A stretch of 64,000 nt of DNA from Actinophytocola xanthii (GTDB lineage: Bacteria; Actinomycetota; Actinomycetes; Mycobacteriales; Pseudonocardiaceae), in assembly GCF_001921205.1 (NCBI RefSeq), contig NZ_MSIE01000019.1, forward strand, positions 1-64,000, written 5' to 3'. A program made the translations under genes and the position numbers. Below the pieces are notes generated by a model, which saw nothing but the letters and a program-made list of their open reading frames with translations, made no database searches and was not told where the DNA came from. This document shows, piece by piece, positions 29,235 to 38,644 of the stretch. The first letter of the stretch is position 1. Each line of letters opens with the position of its first letter.

Positions 29235-30506
29235 ATGGTCCTCAGCTCGAGCGGTCCTCGGCTCCGTTCGGCGGTCGTCATGCTGGCGGTGGCGGCGCTC
29301 GCACTCCTCTCGACGGTGACGGCGGTGCCGAGAACCGCGTCAGCGCAGGCGTTCCCGGGCGGTGCCGCGGCGGCCTCCCCGGTGGAGGACGAAGGCGCCG
29401 ACTGCCCGGTGACCCTGCCCGGTTCCCTGACCGCCAACTCCCGGCTTCCCGACCCGTTCCGCAAGATCGACGGCTCCCGGATCTCCGCCAGGTCGGAGTG
29501 GCGCTGCCGACGCGCGGAGATCAAGAAGCTCTCGGAGAGGTACGTCTACGGCGAGAAGCCGGCAAAGCCCAGCAGCGTCACCGGATCCGTCTCGAGCAGC
29601 AACATCACCGTGAACGTGTCGCACAACGGCAGGAGCTCGAGCTTCTCCGCGAGCGTGCAGCTGCCCAACGGCTCCGGCCCCTTCCCGGCTGTCATCGTCC
29701 TGGGCGGGTTCGGCGCGGACACGGCGACGATCAGGGCCACCGGCGCCGCGGTCATCAACTACGACCCGTTGGCCGTCGGGCGGGAGGGAACGCCGAGGAA
29801 CAACAAGCAGGGCGCCTTCTACACCATCTACGGGTCCACCAGCAGCACTGGCCTGCTGGCGGCGTGGGCCTGGGGCGCGAGCCGGATCATCGACGTGATC
29901 GAGCAGTCCGGCGGCACGGTCCTCAAGGCGGACGCCGTGGGCGTGACGGGCTGCTCCCGGTACGGCAAGGGCGCGTTCGCGGCCGGGGCGTTCGACCAGC
30001 GGATCGCGCTGACCATGCCGATCGAGTCCGGCGCGGGCGGTGTCCCGATCTTCCGTGGGCTCGCGAGCGAGTCCGGCGCGCAGCCCCCGAGCAGCGCCTA
30101 CGGCGAGCAGCCGTGGCTGGGTGACGCGTTCAGCGCGTTCACCGGCAGTCCCAACACGCTGCCGGTCGACCAGCACGAGACGGTCGCGATGATCGCGCCG
30201 CGCGGGCTGTTCATCATGGACAACCCGCACGTCGACTGGCTCGGTGCCCGGTCGGGAGCCGTGTCGGCGCTGGGCGGCGCGGAGGTCTACAAGGCACTAG
30301 GCGCCGGAGACAACATCACCTACTGGTCCGACGTCCAGGACGGCAACCACTGCGCGAGCAGGTCTGAGTGGCGGACCCCGTTGCAGCAGAACATCCAGGA
30401 GTTCCTGCTCAGGAACGGCAACGCCACCGGCGTGTTCCGGATCTCGGGCAGGAAGCCCGGGAACCTGTCCGAGTGGCGCGACTGGCAGACCCCCACGCTC
30501 TCCTGA
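29235..30506 (+). CDS. Secreted CE15-type 4-O-methyl-glucuronoyl methylesterase
   Basis: 423 residues from ATG 29235, seven bases after GGAAGGAG. A signal peptide (about 1-38) has a basic start, a VVMLAVAALALLSTV core and ends near ASA. The alpha/beta-hydrolase catalytic serine is Ser241 in GCSRYGKGAF, the CE15 signature, and a late GNHCA holds the likely His. CE15 enzymes cut the ester between glucuronic acid on xylan and lignin alcohols. It faces the LPMO gene and shares a terminator with it, a small extracellular plant-wall unit. It could also act on other uronate esters. Confidence 0.88.
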   Translation: MVLSSSGPRLRSAVVMLAVAALALLSTVTAVPRTASAQAFPGGAAAASPVEDEGADCPVTLPGSLTANSRLPDPFRKIDGSRISARSEWRCRRAEIKKLSERYVYGEKPAKPSSVTGSVSSSNITVNVSHNGRSSSFSASVQLPNGSGPFPAVIVLGGFGADTATIRATGAAVINYDPLAVGREGTPRNNKQGAFYTIYGSTSSTGLLAAWAWGASRIIDVIEQSGGTVLKADAVGVTGCSRYGKGAFAAGAFDQRIALTMPIESGAGGVPIFRGLASESGAQPPSSAYGEQPWLGDAFSAFTGSPNTLPVDQHETVAMIAPRGLFIMDNPHVDWLGARSGAVSALGGAEVYKALGAGDNITYWSDVQDGNHCASRSEWRTPLQQNIQEFLLRNGNATGVFRISGRKPGNLSEWRDWQTPTLS

Positions 30507-30518
30507 CAGGGGTGCCAC

Positions 30519-30556
30519 GGGCCCGGCACACGGAAGGAGGTCCGCGTGCCGGGCCC
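30519..30556. terminator. Shared hairpin between convergent esterase and LPMO genes
   Basis: Arms GGGCCCGGCAC (30519-30529) and GTGCCGGGCCC (30546-30556) are perfectly complementary and extend inward by CGG/CCG after one mismatch. It lies between two convergent stops, so it can serve both transcripts. Confidence 0.8.
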
Positions 30557-30579
30557 GCTGGGGTCGGAGCGAGGAGGGA

Positions 30580-31272
30580 TCAGCCGGGGAAGATGACGTC
30601 GCTACAGGAGTAGAAGGACTGGTCGAGATGGCTGGCCTGCCAGATCATGAAGACGACGTGGCGACCGGTGCGACCGGGAGCATTGACGTCGATCGAGACC
30701 GTGACACCGTTCAGTGAGGGGCTGCTCTCCGGTGTTCCCGCCCCCGGCGCGATCCGTCCGGTGTCGGCGACGAGCTCGAGGTTGCCCCAGCCGAGCCGTT
30801 GGGTCAGCGGGTTGAACCCCTGGCGGGTGACGTAGATCCGGTAGTAGTCGGCCCCGTGCCGCGCCTGGTCGTGGGTGCGGAAGGTGAAGCGGTTGCTCAC
30901 CTGCTGGGCGGTCCACGCCCCGGGGTTGTCCAGCGCCGCGTAGCGGTTGCCACCGGTTCGCCCGCCGCTGCAGAGCTGCCCGTCCGGGATGACGCCCTGG
31001 TGGTTGCCGGCGACACCCTCGCGGTACAGGCCGTTCCAGTTCCACATCGCGGTGGTGTCGGCCTGCCAGGCCTGCCAGCACATCGGGTCCTGAGTGGCCA
31101 TGTTCGGGTTCTGGAAGTCGTTGCCCCACCGCTGCCAGCAGCCGTAGTGCCGGGACGCCGGGCCGATCGCCGACCCGTGCCCGACCGCGACACCGGCCGG
31201 CAGCAACGGAAGGATGAGCACTGTCGCGGCCGCGACAAGGCATACTCGAATAACTGTACGCAGGGATTTCAT
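30580..31272 (-). CDS. Secreted AA10 lytic polysaccharide monooxygenase
   Basis: 230 residues with a signal peptide ending after VAVG. The mature protein would begin with His32 (HGSAIGPASRHYGCW), as required for the copper histidine brace. Other typical segments are a Trp/Cys-rich core, YRIYVTRQGFNPLTQRLGW and a C-terminal HVVFMIWQASHLDQSFYSCSDVIF. It is the AA10 catalytic domain alone, with no attached carbohydrate-binding module. These enzymes cleave chitin or cellulose oxidatively outside the cell; the substrate is not fixed by the sequence, although the CE15 neighbour favours plant cell wall. GGAGG stands six bases before the ATG. Confidence 0.93.
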   Translation of the reverse strand: MKSLRTVIRVCLVAAATVLILPLLPAGVAVGHGSAIGPASRHYGCWQRWGNDFQNPNMATQDPMCWQAWQADTTAMWNWNGLYREGVAGNHQGVIPDGQLCSGGRTGGNRYAALDNPGAWTAQQVSNRFTFRTHDQARHGADYYRIYVTRQGFNPLTQRLGWGNLELVADTGRIAPGAGTPESSPSLNGVTVSIDVNAPGRTGRHVVFMIWQASHLDQSFYSCSDVIFPG

Positions 31273-31360
31273 CTAATGCCTCCACGTCTCTGTGGAAACC
31301 GCACCCACGTACAGTGATAGTCTAATATCATACTGCATGCAATGGTTTGAGCGATGATCG

Positions 31361-31374
31361 TCGAAGCGCTTCGA
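31361..31374. promoter_or_regulatory. 14-bp palindrome upstream of LPMO gene
   Basis: TCGAAGCGCTTCGA is a perfect palindrome with a central CG, the shape favoured by LacI-family sugar repressors. It lies about 90 bases before the LPMO start, in a 144-base gap to the stop of the next gene. An operator role is inference. Confidence 0.4.
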
Positions 31375-31416
31375 ATTATGGGTAAATGATCCGCACGGAG
31401 GCCCTCCGCGGCAGAG

Positions 31417-32133
31417 CTAGCCGTTCAGCCACCCGTCGAAGAGACCGAGCCGGAGGGCCGCATCTCCGGCCACCAGGAAGCCGACGATCGCGAGGATCCA
31501 GCCCGTCGCGCCGCTGGCGTGTTTCTCGAACCAGTTGACGAGCTTGGTGAACGTCCGCGTCACTCGTTCGGACAGCGCGACCCGCGCCGCCAGCAACAGC
31601 GTCGCGGGGAGGATCATCACCGCGCAGTAGGCGGCGAGCACCGCCACGGTGGCCGCCGTGTCGAACCCGGAGCCGGCGATGAGCGCGATGGCACCCAGGT
31701 ACGGAAACATCGTCGCCACCTCGAGCAGGCCCGCGGTGAGCGCGAGAGCGATGAGGGCGCCGGGTGACTCCGTCGATCGCCGCGCTCTCACGGCCCAGTT
31801 GCTCGTCGGTGGCTTCCCCGCGGCGGCACGGCGTTTCGGGGCGAAACGGAAGCTCACCAGGAACACGCCGACGCCGAGGGCCAGTTGTACCCAGTACGCG
31901 GGTCGACTGTCCAGCGCCTCCCCGAACCGCTCGAACAGCGCCCCGGCGCCGAGCATGAGGAGCACGCCGATCGCCAGGTAGAAGACCGCGATCGTGGCCA
32001 GGTAGCTGAGGATCCGCCAGGCCCGTGGCCGGCCGGGAACCAGCATCAGCACGATCGGCACGAACAGCGTGCCGATGCTGGTGCTGTCCAGCAGCGCCAA
32101 CCCGACCAACGATCCGGCGAGCACGGCACTCAT
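31417..32133 (-). CDS. Sap/GAP-like polytopic membrane protein
   Basis: 238 residues with about six hydrophobic helices: LAGSLVGLALLDSTSIGTLF, ILSYLATIAVFYLAIGVLLM, VQLALGVGVFLVSF, ALIALALTAGLLEVA, TVAVLAAYCAVMILPATLLL and a C-terminal ILAIVGFLVAGDAALRLG. The order resembles the LysE-like Sap (sulfolipid-addressing) family of actinobacteria. Its ATG overlaps the stop of the TetR gene (ATGA), so it is likely the regulated member of a two-gene operon. The transported molecule is unknown. Confidence 0.75.
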   Translation of the reverse strand: MSAVLAGSLVGLALLDSTSIGTLFVPIVLMLVPGRPRAWRILSYLATIAVFYLAIGVLLMLGAGALFERFGEALDSRPAYWVQLALGVGVFLVSFRFAPKRRAAAGKPPTSNWAVRARRSTESPGALIALALTAGLLEVATMFPYLGAIALIAGSGFDTAATVAVLAAYCAVMILPATLLLAARVALSERVTRTFTKLVNWFEKHASGATGWILAIVGFLVAGDAALRLGLFDGWLNG

Positions 32134-32690
32134 GTCTGCCCCCCGAATGCCTGGTCCACCGCACGCCGCAGGCACGCCCTGGCGAGTTCCGGGGTGACCA
32201 GCTCGGGACTCGCCACCATGTCGAGAATCAGCCCGTCCAGGACGGAGGTCAGCATCACGGCTTCCACAGTGGACATCCCGGCCGAGACGAGCGCCCGATG
32301 CATCCGGAGCATGGCCGAGACGTGCGGTTTCCGCGCCGTCGGGCTGGGCAGGGTGTCGGCGAGGAACGCGACCCATACCACCGCCTCCGTGAACCGCTCC
32401 TCGTCCAGCGGAAGCAGCGCCTCGAGCATCAGATAGGTGGTCTCGGTCGTGTCGTCGACCGGTCGGACCGCCAGCAGGCGCTCGTAGGTGCGGTCGAGCA
32501 GGTGGTTGAAGGCGAAATTGAGCAACTCCGCCTTCGTCGTGAAGTACCGCTGGATCAGCCCGACGGAGACGCCCGCCTCCTCGGCGACGGCCGAGAGGCT
32601 CGCCTCCGCCAGACCGCCGCGCACGATCACGCGTAGCAGGGCGTCCGCCACCTGTCGGCGCCGTGCGTCATGGTCGGCGGTGCGCGGCAC
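32130..32690 (-). CDS. TetR-family regulator, apparently leaderless
   Basis: 186 residues from GTG 32690. The HTH is SLSAVAEEAGVSVGLIQRYF followed by TTKAELL, and the C-terminal domain resembles the BetI-like group. On the minus strand TTGACG (32725-32720), 17 bases and TACTTT (32702-32697) form a promoter whose start point would fall on or next to the GTG, with no ribosome site between, so translation is probably leaderless. It is coupled to the membrane protein behind it and is likely an autoregulated exporter control. Confidence 0.85.
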   Translation of the reverse strand: MPRTADHDARRRQVADALLRVIVRGGLAEASLSAVAEEAGVSVGLIQRYFTTKAELLNFAFNHLLDRTYERLLAVRPVDDTTETTYLMLEALLPLDEERFTEAVVWVAFLADTLPSPTARKPHVSAMLRMHRALVSAGMSTVEAVMLTSVLDGLILDMVASPELVTPELARACLRRAVDQAFGGQT

Positions 32691-32742
32691 CCAATAAAAG
32701 TATGCTCGTATTTCCTACCCGTCAAGGTTCGCCCGAGGGCAG

Positions 32743-33579
32743 CTACGGGGTGCGCCAACCGTGGTCGGAGAGCAGCGAGCCCGCCTGGGGACCCATCAGC
32801 AGCATCCCGCCGTCCACGACGTAGGACGCGCCCGTGACGTAGGCGGCGGCGGGGGTGGCGAGGAAGGCCACGACGGCGGCGACCTCGGCGGCGTGGCCGG
32901 TCCGGCCCAGCGGCAGGCCGGGCCGCTGCTGCTCGCGTGGGTCGGCGTCCTCCTGGCCGGTCATCGGGGTGGAGATCTCGCCCGGCGCCACCGAGTTGAC
33001 GGTGATGCCGTGCTCGGCCAGCTCCATGGCCAGCACCTTGGTCAGCATGCCCGCCCCCGCCTTGGCCGCGCAGTACGGCGCGGCACCCACCCGCGGGGCG
33101 TGTTCGTGCACGCTCGTGATCGTGATGATGCGGCCGCCGGTCCCGGCCTCGATCATGCGGCGAGCCGCGCGCTGGCTGCACAGGAACACCCCGTCGAGGT
33201 CGACCGAGAGCACGTGGCGCCAGCGGTCGAAGTCCATCTCGAGTGCGGGTTCGGCGGTGCCGGTGCCGGCGCAGTTCACCAGCACGTCCAGGCCGCCCAA
33301 CTCGTCGGCGAGCTCGTCCACCGCGTCGACCGAGGTGGGCAGGTCGCCGAGGTCGAGGTGGCGGACAGCGGTACGCACGCCCAGGTCGGCGGCCTCGGCG
33401 GCGGTGTCCCGGGCACCCTGCTCGTCGGCGTGGTAGGTGACGCCGACATCGAGCCCATCGCCGGCCAGGGCGACGGCGATCGCTCTCCCGATCCCGGAGT
33501 CGGAGCCGGTGACGACAGCGTGGCGGGGGCGCCGGGCGTCCTCCGAGAGGGGCGCGGGCAGGTGCGAGGTCGACATCAT
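32743..33579 (-). CDS. Short-chain dehydrogenase/reductase
   Basis: 278 residues. Classical SDR: TGSDSGIGRAIAVAL for NAD(P), NCAGTGTAEPA, ITITSVHEHAP (catalytic Ser) and YCAAKAG (YxxxK), ending with VTGASYVVDGG. It resembles glucose-1-dehydrogenase/3-oxoacyl reductase-like proteins. Adjacent in-frame ATG codons at 33579 and 33576 are both possible starts, and no strong ribosome site decides. The substrate is unknown. Confidence 0.85.
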   Translation of the reverse strand: MMSTSHLPAPLSEDARRPRHAVVTGSDSGIGRAIAVALAGDGLDVGVTYHADEQGARDTAAEAADLGVRTAVRHLDLGDLPTSVDAVDELADELGGLDVLVNCAGTGTAEPALEMDFDRWRHVLSVDLDGVFLCSQRAARRMIEAGTGGRIITITSVHEHAPRVGAAPYCAAKAGAGMLTKVLAMELAEHGITVNSVAPGEISTPMTGQEDADPREQQRPGLPLGRTGHAAEVAAVVAFLATPAAAYVTGASYVVDGGMLLMGPQAGSLLSDHGWRTP

Positions 33580-33738
33580 CCGGCGGTACCCGCCCCCGGC
33601 CCGGTTACACCTGTGCGCCACGGCCCGCTCACGATCGGCTGCGCGCCTCGGCCACTGGTGGTCGTGGTCGCCCTGCCCCGCGTGCGGGCGCGGCGGCCTC
33701 CGGGCGGCGGTGGGCCACCCGGAGGCCGCGCGCTGCGG

Positions 33739-34134
33739 TCAGCCGGCGACGCCGGGGGTTCGCTGGGTGGCGGCCATCGAGCCGCCGGCCTCGTCCGAGG
33801 CCTGGCCCCGGCCCTCGGCCTCGGTGAGGACCTCGGCGTCGGTGGGGTTGCCTCCGCTGCCGCCGGGGGCGTTGCCCTCGGTCACGTCCGGCTCCTCCTC
33901 GGCGAGCCGGTCCTCCAGCGGCCTGGCGTGGGCCTGCTCGTAGGGCGTCATCCCGTACTTGTCCGCCCCGCTCCACCGCTCGGGCGGGTCCATCCCGGCC
34001 TCCAGCGGGTCGACCCGGAGGCGGTCCTCGTCCAGGTCCTCCGCGCTGTTCAGCGCCGCCGGATCGCTCTCGACGGCGTCGGGCGTACCGGTGTCCTGCG
34101 GCGCCGCGTACGACTGGAAATCATCTGTGGACAT
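33739..34134 (-). CDS. Small acidic actinobacterial protein (DUF5709-like)
   Basis: 131 residues, very acidic and without hydrophobic segments. The central LDEDRLRVDPLEAGMDPPERW, a Glu-rich LEDRLAEEEPDV and the Gly/Thr-rich tail match what I recall of DUF5709. The function is unknown; members are soluble and probably disordered. Start ATG 34134 is monocistronic, divergent from the hydrolase gene. Confidence 0.7.
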   Translation of the reverse strand: MSTDDFQSYAAPQDTGTPDAVESDPAALNSAEDLDEDRLRVDPLEAGMDPPERWSGADKYGMTPYEQAHARPLEDRLAEEEPDVTEGNAPGGSGGNPTDAEVLTEAEGRGQASDEAGGSMAATQRTPGVAG

Positions 34135-34262
34135 CCCCGCGTGTACCCCCCGGACGCGGCGGTGAACCACCCGCCCGGTGGGGAACCCGCCGCCCGGGCC
34201 GGCGGAGTGGTCCGGCCGCGGCGGGGTATCCGGGACACCGGCCTCGAGCGGAAGGAGCCTCG

Positions 34263-35021
34263 GTGACCGAGGTGCGGTGGGACGGTGGGGTGCGCAGCCT
34301 GACGGCTGGACAGGAGCGGGAGACCTGTCCGCTCGTCGTGCTGCTGCCCGGCCTCGGCGCGATGGGCTACCTCGTGGACACGCTCGCCGCCTGCGGGCGG
34401 TGGACGTCCTCGTTCCTGCTCGACGTGCCCGGCTTCGGGCGCCGGCCGCCGCGGCCCTGCCCGCCGGAGGTCCCCGCCATCGCCGCCACCGTGGCGGGCT
34501 GGCTCGACCTCGTCGCCGGCGACCGTCCCGTCGTGCTGGTCGGGCACTCCACGGCGGCCCAGGCCGCGCTGCACGTCGCCGTCGACCGGCCCGGGCGGGT
34601 GCGGGCACTGGTGTTGATGGGCCCGACCTTCCCACCCGAACAGCGGCGGTTCCCTCCGCTGGCCCGCGCCTGCCTGCGGGACCTGCCTCGGGAGAACATC
34701 GGCCTGGTGCCGGCGGTCCTGCCGTACTACCTGCGCGGCGGCGTCGACCTGGCGCGGATGGTGCGCTCGGCCCAGCGAGACCGCCCCGAGGACGTGATCC
34801 CCGCGGTGCGCTGCCCGACGCTGCTCGTGCGCGGCGTGCACGACACGTTCGCCCACCAGGAATGGCTCGACCGGCTCACCGCCGCCGCACGGGACGGCTG
34901 GTCGGTCACCGCACCGGGCGCGCACACCTTCCCGTTCCGCCGCGGAGAGTTGACCGGCGAGCTCATCGCCCGCGCCGCCCACCGGGCGGGCCTGACCGTC
35001 CACCCCGACCGCTCGTGGTGA
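34263..35021 (+). CDS. Alpha/beta-fold hydrolase
   Basis: 252 residues from GTG 34263 with GGAAGGAG upstream. The fold is clear from LVVLLPGLGAMGY (oxyanion region), the nucleophile elbow VGHSTAAQ, the acid in VRGVHDTF and the late His in GAHTFPF. It resembles esterases and haloperoxidase-like hydrolases, with no substrate clue. It is convergent with the broken MFS gene, the two stops adjoining. Confidence 0.85.
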   Translation: MTEVRWDGGVRSLTAGQERETCPLVVLLPGLGAMGYLVDTLAACGRWTSSFLLDVPGFGRRPPRPCPPEVPAIAATVAGWLDLVAGDRPVVLVGHSTAAQAALHVAVDRPGRVRALVLMGPTFPPEQRRFPPLARACLRDLPRENIGLVPAVLPYYLRGGVDLARMVRSAQRDRPEDVIPAVRCPTLLVRGVHDTFAHQEWLDRLTAAARDGWSVTAPGAHTFPFRRGELTGELIARAAHRAGLTVHPDRSW

Positions 35022-36419
35022 TCAGCGGGTGATCCGCCGGACGGCCCCGCTGGACAGCCCGGCGGCCGCGCAGGCCAGCAGCACGGCCGCGCAGCCGTAC
35101 ACCGCGACCTCGGGCCGGAAGGCCTGGGCGACCGAGCCGATGACGTTGTTGGTGACCAGCAGCGTCACGCTCTGCACCAGTGCCAGCAGCGCCTGCACCC
35201 GAGCCAGGTACTCCGGCGGCGCCGCCTTGAGCAGCACCGGGGTGAGGTGCGTGACGAACAGTCCCCCGGCCAGCCCCGTCAGCAGCGCGCCGCCGACCGC
35301 GACGGGCAGCGCGCCGGCGAGGCCGACGACCATCTGCCCGACGCCGACCGCGGCGAGACCGCCGACCGCGATCACGCCCGCCCGCGAGCCGGCGCCGCGG
35401 CGGCTGACCACGAGCGTCGTGGCGACGGTGCCGGCGGCCTGCACACCCACGAGCAGGCCGGCGCCGGACGCGCCCCACCCGTGCTCCTGGGCCATGAGCG
35501 GGATCAGGATCGAGCTGAACGGCAGGATGGCCCCGGCCGCGCCGGCGACGAGCAGCAGCGCGGGGCCCAGCCCTTCGGTGGTGAAGGCGACGCGAATGCC
35601 GTCGCCCGCCTCCCGCAGGAGGTTCTTGCGCCGCGCGGGCGGCGGCGGGGCGAAACGCGGGCGCACCCGCAGCAGCACCACCAGGACGATCGCGAACGTC
35701 ACCGCGTCCAGCCACGCCGCGGCCGGCACCCCCGCGAACGCGACGAGCACACCGCCGAGGGGCGCACCGACCACGCCGACGAGCTGGCTGCCGCTGTGCC
35801 GCAGGGCCACCGCCCGCGCCACCGCGTCGTCCTCGACGAGCTGCCGGGGCATCGACCCCGAGGACGGTAGGTAGAACGCGTCGTTGGTGCCCACGACCAG
35901 CGCGGCGACCACCAGCAGGGGCACCGGGGCCCCGACCCACGTCGTCGTCACGGCGAGCACCAACGCGACGCCGATCATCACCGCGTCACCGATGATCATC
36001 ACGCGGCGCGGGCCGACACGGTCCCCCACCGCGCCGCCGAGCAACAGCAGGAGGGTGCGGGGCAGCGCGACCGCGGAGAGCACGAGCCCCGCGGCTAGGG
36101 CGCGTCCTCAAAGTCCCGGTCGATGGGCTTCGTGATCCAGGTCGTCGCTGGCAAGGCGGAGGGCAGGCCTCGTACCGGGTCGTACTTGGCCTGTCCCGAC
36201 AACGCGGCCAGCGGCGGGCTGGGCGCGAAGACCGCGATCGAGGGCTGTGCGGACGTGCCCTAGGCCGCCGTGCGCCGAGGCCGCCCAGCCGAGCGCGAAG
36301 TAGAGCACCGCGTCGCCCAGTTGGGAGGTCAGGGCACCGCCGAGCCACACGAGGTAGGCGCGGGGCAGGCGCGTTCGCTCGGTGGCCGCGGGAGAGATCA
36401 TCGGCAGCACGCTACTCAT
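35022..36419 (-). pseudogene. MFS transporter gene interrupted by a 165-bp insertion
   Basis: Residues 1-53 (start ATG 36419, ending ASAHGGL) and the rest from 36094 down (AAGLVLSAVALPRTLLLLLGGAVGDR...) join perfectly in frame if the insertion is removed with one CTAG copy. The intact protein would have about 410 residues and 12 helices, with the MFS loop GDRVGPRR. The insert is a multiple of three and introduces one in-frame TGA at 36110-36108. Translation could restart at GTG 36083, but without the first helix and a half. The family includes drug exporters; the original substrate is unknown. Confidence 0.85.
36095..36263. mobile_element. MITE-like insertion with CTAG target duplication
   Basis: The left end CTAGGGCGCGTCC (36095-36107) and right end GGACGTGCCCTAG (36251-36263) are inverted copies with one mismatch. 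CTAG at both ends is the duplicated target, since removing 165 bases restores the transporter frame through a single CTAG. About 140 bases of non-repeated interior carry no transposase. Elements inserting at CTAG-type sites with such ends occur in the IS5 superfamily, which is the likely mobilising partner. The family name is inference. Confidence 0.8.
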
Positions 36420-36441
36420 CCCGTGTGACCAGCGGACGCGG

Positions 36442-36454
36442 GGACGTGCCCTAG
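36442..36454. repeat. Third copy of the insertion's terminal repeat
   Basis: GGACGTGCCCTAG is identical to the right end at 36251-36263. It overlaps the stop codon of the APC permease gene: TAG on the minus strand is part of the CTAG. No matching left end is found at the expected distance. It may be the scar of an older element, or an alternative end. Confidence 0.65.
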
Positions 36455-38433
36455 TTTCCGACGTGGACCCGGGGGCGCTTGGTGGGGTCGGGCTCGTGTT
36501 GGCGGATGATCTCGCGGACGACCGGCGGGGTGTCGCCCTGGCCGAGGATCAGGTAGCGGAACAGGTGACCGAGCGGGTTGCCTTCGGACCACTCGAAGTG
36601 GCAGCGGGGTCGGATGCCGGTGGCGTCGCGGAGGGCGAGGAGGATGGCCGCGATGGCGTTGGGCGCCGCCGGTGCCTCGGCGCGCAGGATGCGGTGCCCG
36701 TCGATCTCGAGGCCGCGGACGCGGAGCACGTCGCTGAACTCGGACGGGTCGATCACGTCGATCTCGAGGAACAGCACGTCGGCGGCGCCGGGTAGCGGGT
36801 TGAGGCCCCGCTGTTCAAGTTCCTTGGCGCGGTACTCGTCGTCGTCGCCGGACTGGCGTTTGTTGGCGAGGAGGTCGATCCTGCCGTCGTGGTCGATGCT
36901 GTCGGTGACGAACCGCCGGGCGGTCTCGTCGAACTCGAGGCGCTCCACCCGCAGCTCGGTGGTGCGGGTGACCCGGGAAACCAGCGACACGAGGACGATG
37001 CCGCCGATGAACGCCGCCGAGATGGCGATGCCGTCCGGCTTCTCGACCACGTTGGCGCCGAGCGCGTACAGCAGGATCAGCGTGAGCACTGTGAACCCGG
37101 CGCCGACGCGCTTCTGACGTTTGCGGAACGCCGAGATCGTCACCGCCGTCGCGCCGGAGACCATCATCGCGAGGATGCCGGTGGCGTACGCGCCCGCCTG
37201 GGCGTTCACGTCCGCGCCGAAGGCGATGGTGATACCGATGCTGATCGCCGTGTAGACCAGCACCACCGGCCGGACCGCGCGGCCCCACTCCGGCGCCATG
37301 CCGTAGGCGGGCAGGTAGCGGGGCACGATGTTGATCAGCCCGGCCATGGCGGACGCCCCAGCGAACCACAGGATGAGAATGCTGGAGATGTCGTAGACGG
37401 TGCCGAACACCTGCCCGAGGTGTTCGTGAGCCAGATAGGCCAGCGCCCGGCCGTTGGCCTCGCCGCCCGGCTCGAACTCCTCGGCCGGGATGAGCACCGT
37501 CGTGATGAAGCTCGTCGCGATCAGGTAGACCGACATGATCAGCGCGGCGGTGGTGAGCAGCTTGCCGGTGTTGAGCACCTTCGCCCGCATCCGCACCGCT
37601 GCTGTCTCGCCGTCCCCCTTGATCAGCGGCATCATCGACACGCCGGTCTCGAACCCGGACAGGCCCAGCACCAGCAGCGGGAACGCGATCACGGCCGGTC
37701 CCACGACGTCGAGGAAGCCGCCGCCGTTCTCGGTGAGCCGTTCGACCCAGCGGGAGACGGCGTCCGGCTCGCCGACCAGGTCGACGGCGCCGACGACCAC
37801 GATCGCCGCGTTGAGCGCGAGGAACACCGCGACCAGGGGGATCGCGACGCCGATCGCCTCGGAGAAGCCGAGCAGGAACACCCCGCCCAGGATCAGCAGC
37901 AGCGCGACGGTGATCAGCACCTCCTGGCCGTGCAGGAAGCCCGGGAAGGTGGGGTTCTCGACCATGTGCACCGAGGCGTCGGCCGCCGACAGGGTGATCG
38001 TGATGATCCACGAGGTGGCGACGAATCCGAGCAGTACCAGGACGAAGAGTTTCCCGCGCCAGAAGGGAAGCAGCTTCTCCAGCATCGCCACCGAGCCCTG
38101 CCCGTGCGGTGACTCGCGGGCCACCCGCCGGTACATGGGCAGCATCCCGAGCAGGGTGAGCGCGACGATCAGCAACGTCGCCAGCGGCGAGAGCGCGCCG
38201 GCCGCCAGCGCCGCGATGGCGGGCAGGTAGGACAGGGTGGAGAAGTAGTCGACGCCGGTGAGGCACATCACCTTCCACCACGGCTGCGGCGTGCCGTGCC
38301 CCTCCTGCGCCGCGCGTCCGGGCGGCGCCGCCTGGTGACGCAGCAACCACCGGCTGAGAGCGTGTTTCGGCGCGGCGGGCTTCGCCGGGCTGTCCACGCT
38401 CGCCGGCAGAGCAAGCCGGGATGCCACGTCCAT
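36451..38433 (-). CDS. APC-superfamily permease with large cytoplasmic C-terminal domain
   Basis: 660 residues from ATG 38433, preceded by GGGGAGGAA. About 12 hydrophobic helices (55-510) begin [20 protein letters not shown]. The last 150 residues are soluble and charged ([18 protein letters not shown] ... [14 protein letters not shown]). The closest picture is amino-acid permease-like or KUP/KimA-like transporters; a potassium role would suit the TrkA-N and kdp genes nearby but is inference. The stop codon lies inside a copy of the insertion terminal repeat, so the native C-terminus might have been altered. Confidence 0.75.
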   Translation of the reverse strand: MDVASRLALPASVDSPAKPAAPKHALSRWLLRHQAAPPGRAAQEGHGTPQPWWKVMCLTGVDYFSTLSYLPAIAALAAGALSPLATLLIVALTLLGMLPMYRRVARESPHGQGSVAMLEKLLPFWRGKLFVLVLLGFVATSWIITITLSAADASVHMVENPTFPGFLHGQEVLITVALLLILGGVFLLGFSEAIGVAIPLVAVFLALNAAIVVVGAVDLVGEPDAVSRWVERLTENGGGFLDVVGPAVIAFPLLVLGLSGFETGVSMMPLIKGDGETAAVRMRAKVLNTGKLLTTAALIMSVYLIATSFITTVLIPAEEFEPGGEANGRALAYLAHEHLGQVFGTVYDISSILILWFAGASAMAGLINIVPRYLPAYGMAPEWGRAVRPVVLVYTAISIGITIAFGADVNAQAGAYATGILAMMVSGATAVTISAFRKRQKRVGAGFTVLTLILLYALGANVVEKPDGIAISAAFIGGIVLVSLVSRVTRTTELRVERLEFDETARRFVTDSIDHDGRIDLLANKRQSGDDDEYRAKELEQRGLNPLPGAADVLFLEIDVIDPSEFSDVLRVRGLEIDGHRILRAEAPAAPNAIAAILLALRDATGIRPRCHFEWSEGNPLGHLFRYLILGQGDTPPVVREIIRQHEPDPTKRPRVHVGN

Positions 38434-38644
38434 GCGGTTCCTCCCCTGACGCACTGATCGCGCACAGGATGACGCAAGCAAAGCCGGGCATGCACGGACA
38501 CGCGTGCCCGAACTGTCCGGAACAGACCGGTTTCGCCCCCCTGGTCGAGGCGTGAGCAGGGGATATCAATATTTCGTCAATAGACCGGTCGGCGTGGTGC
38601 GGCTGCCCTACTGTTCACGGTCCAGGACAAGGAAAGCGGGGAGA

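Noticed and set aside
30602-31285. Minus-strand frame overlapping the LPMO gene
   Set aside because: It is a frame shadow. The LPMO frame has signal peptide, mature N-terminal His and family motifs.
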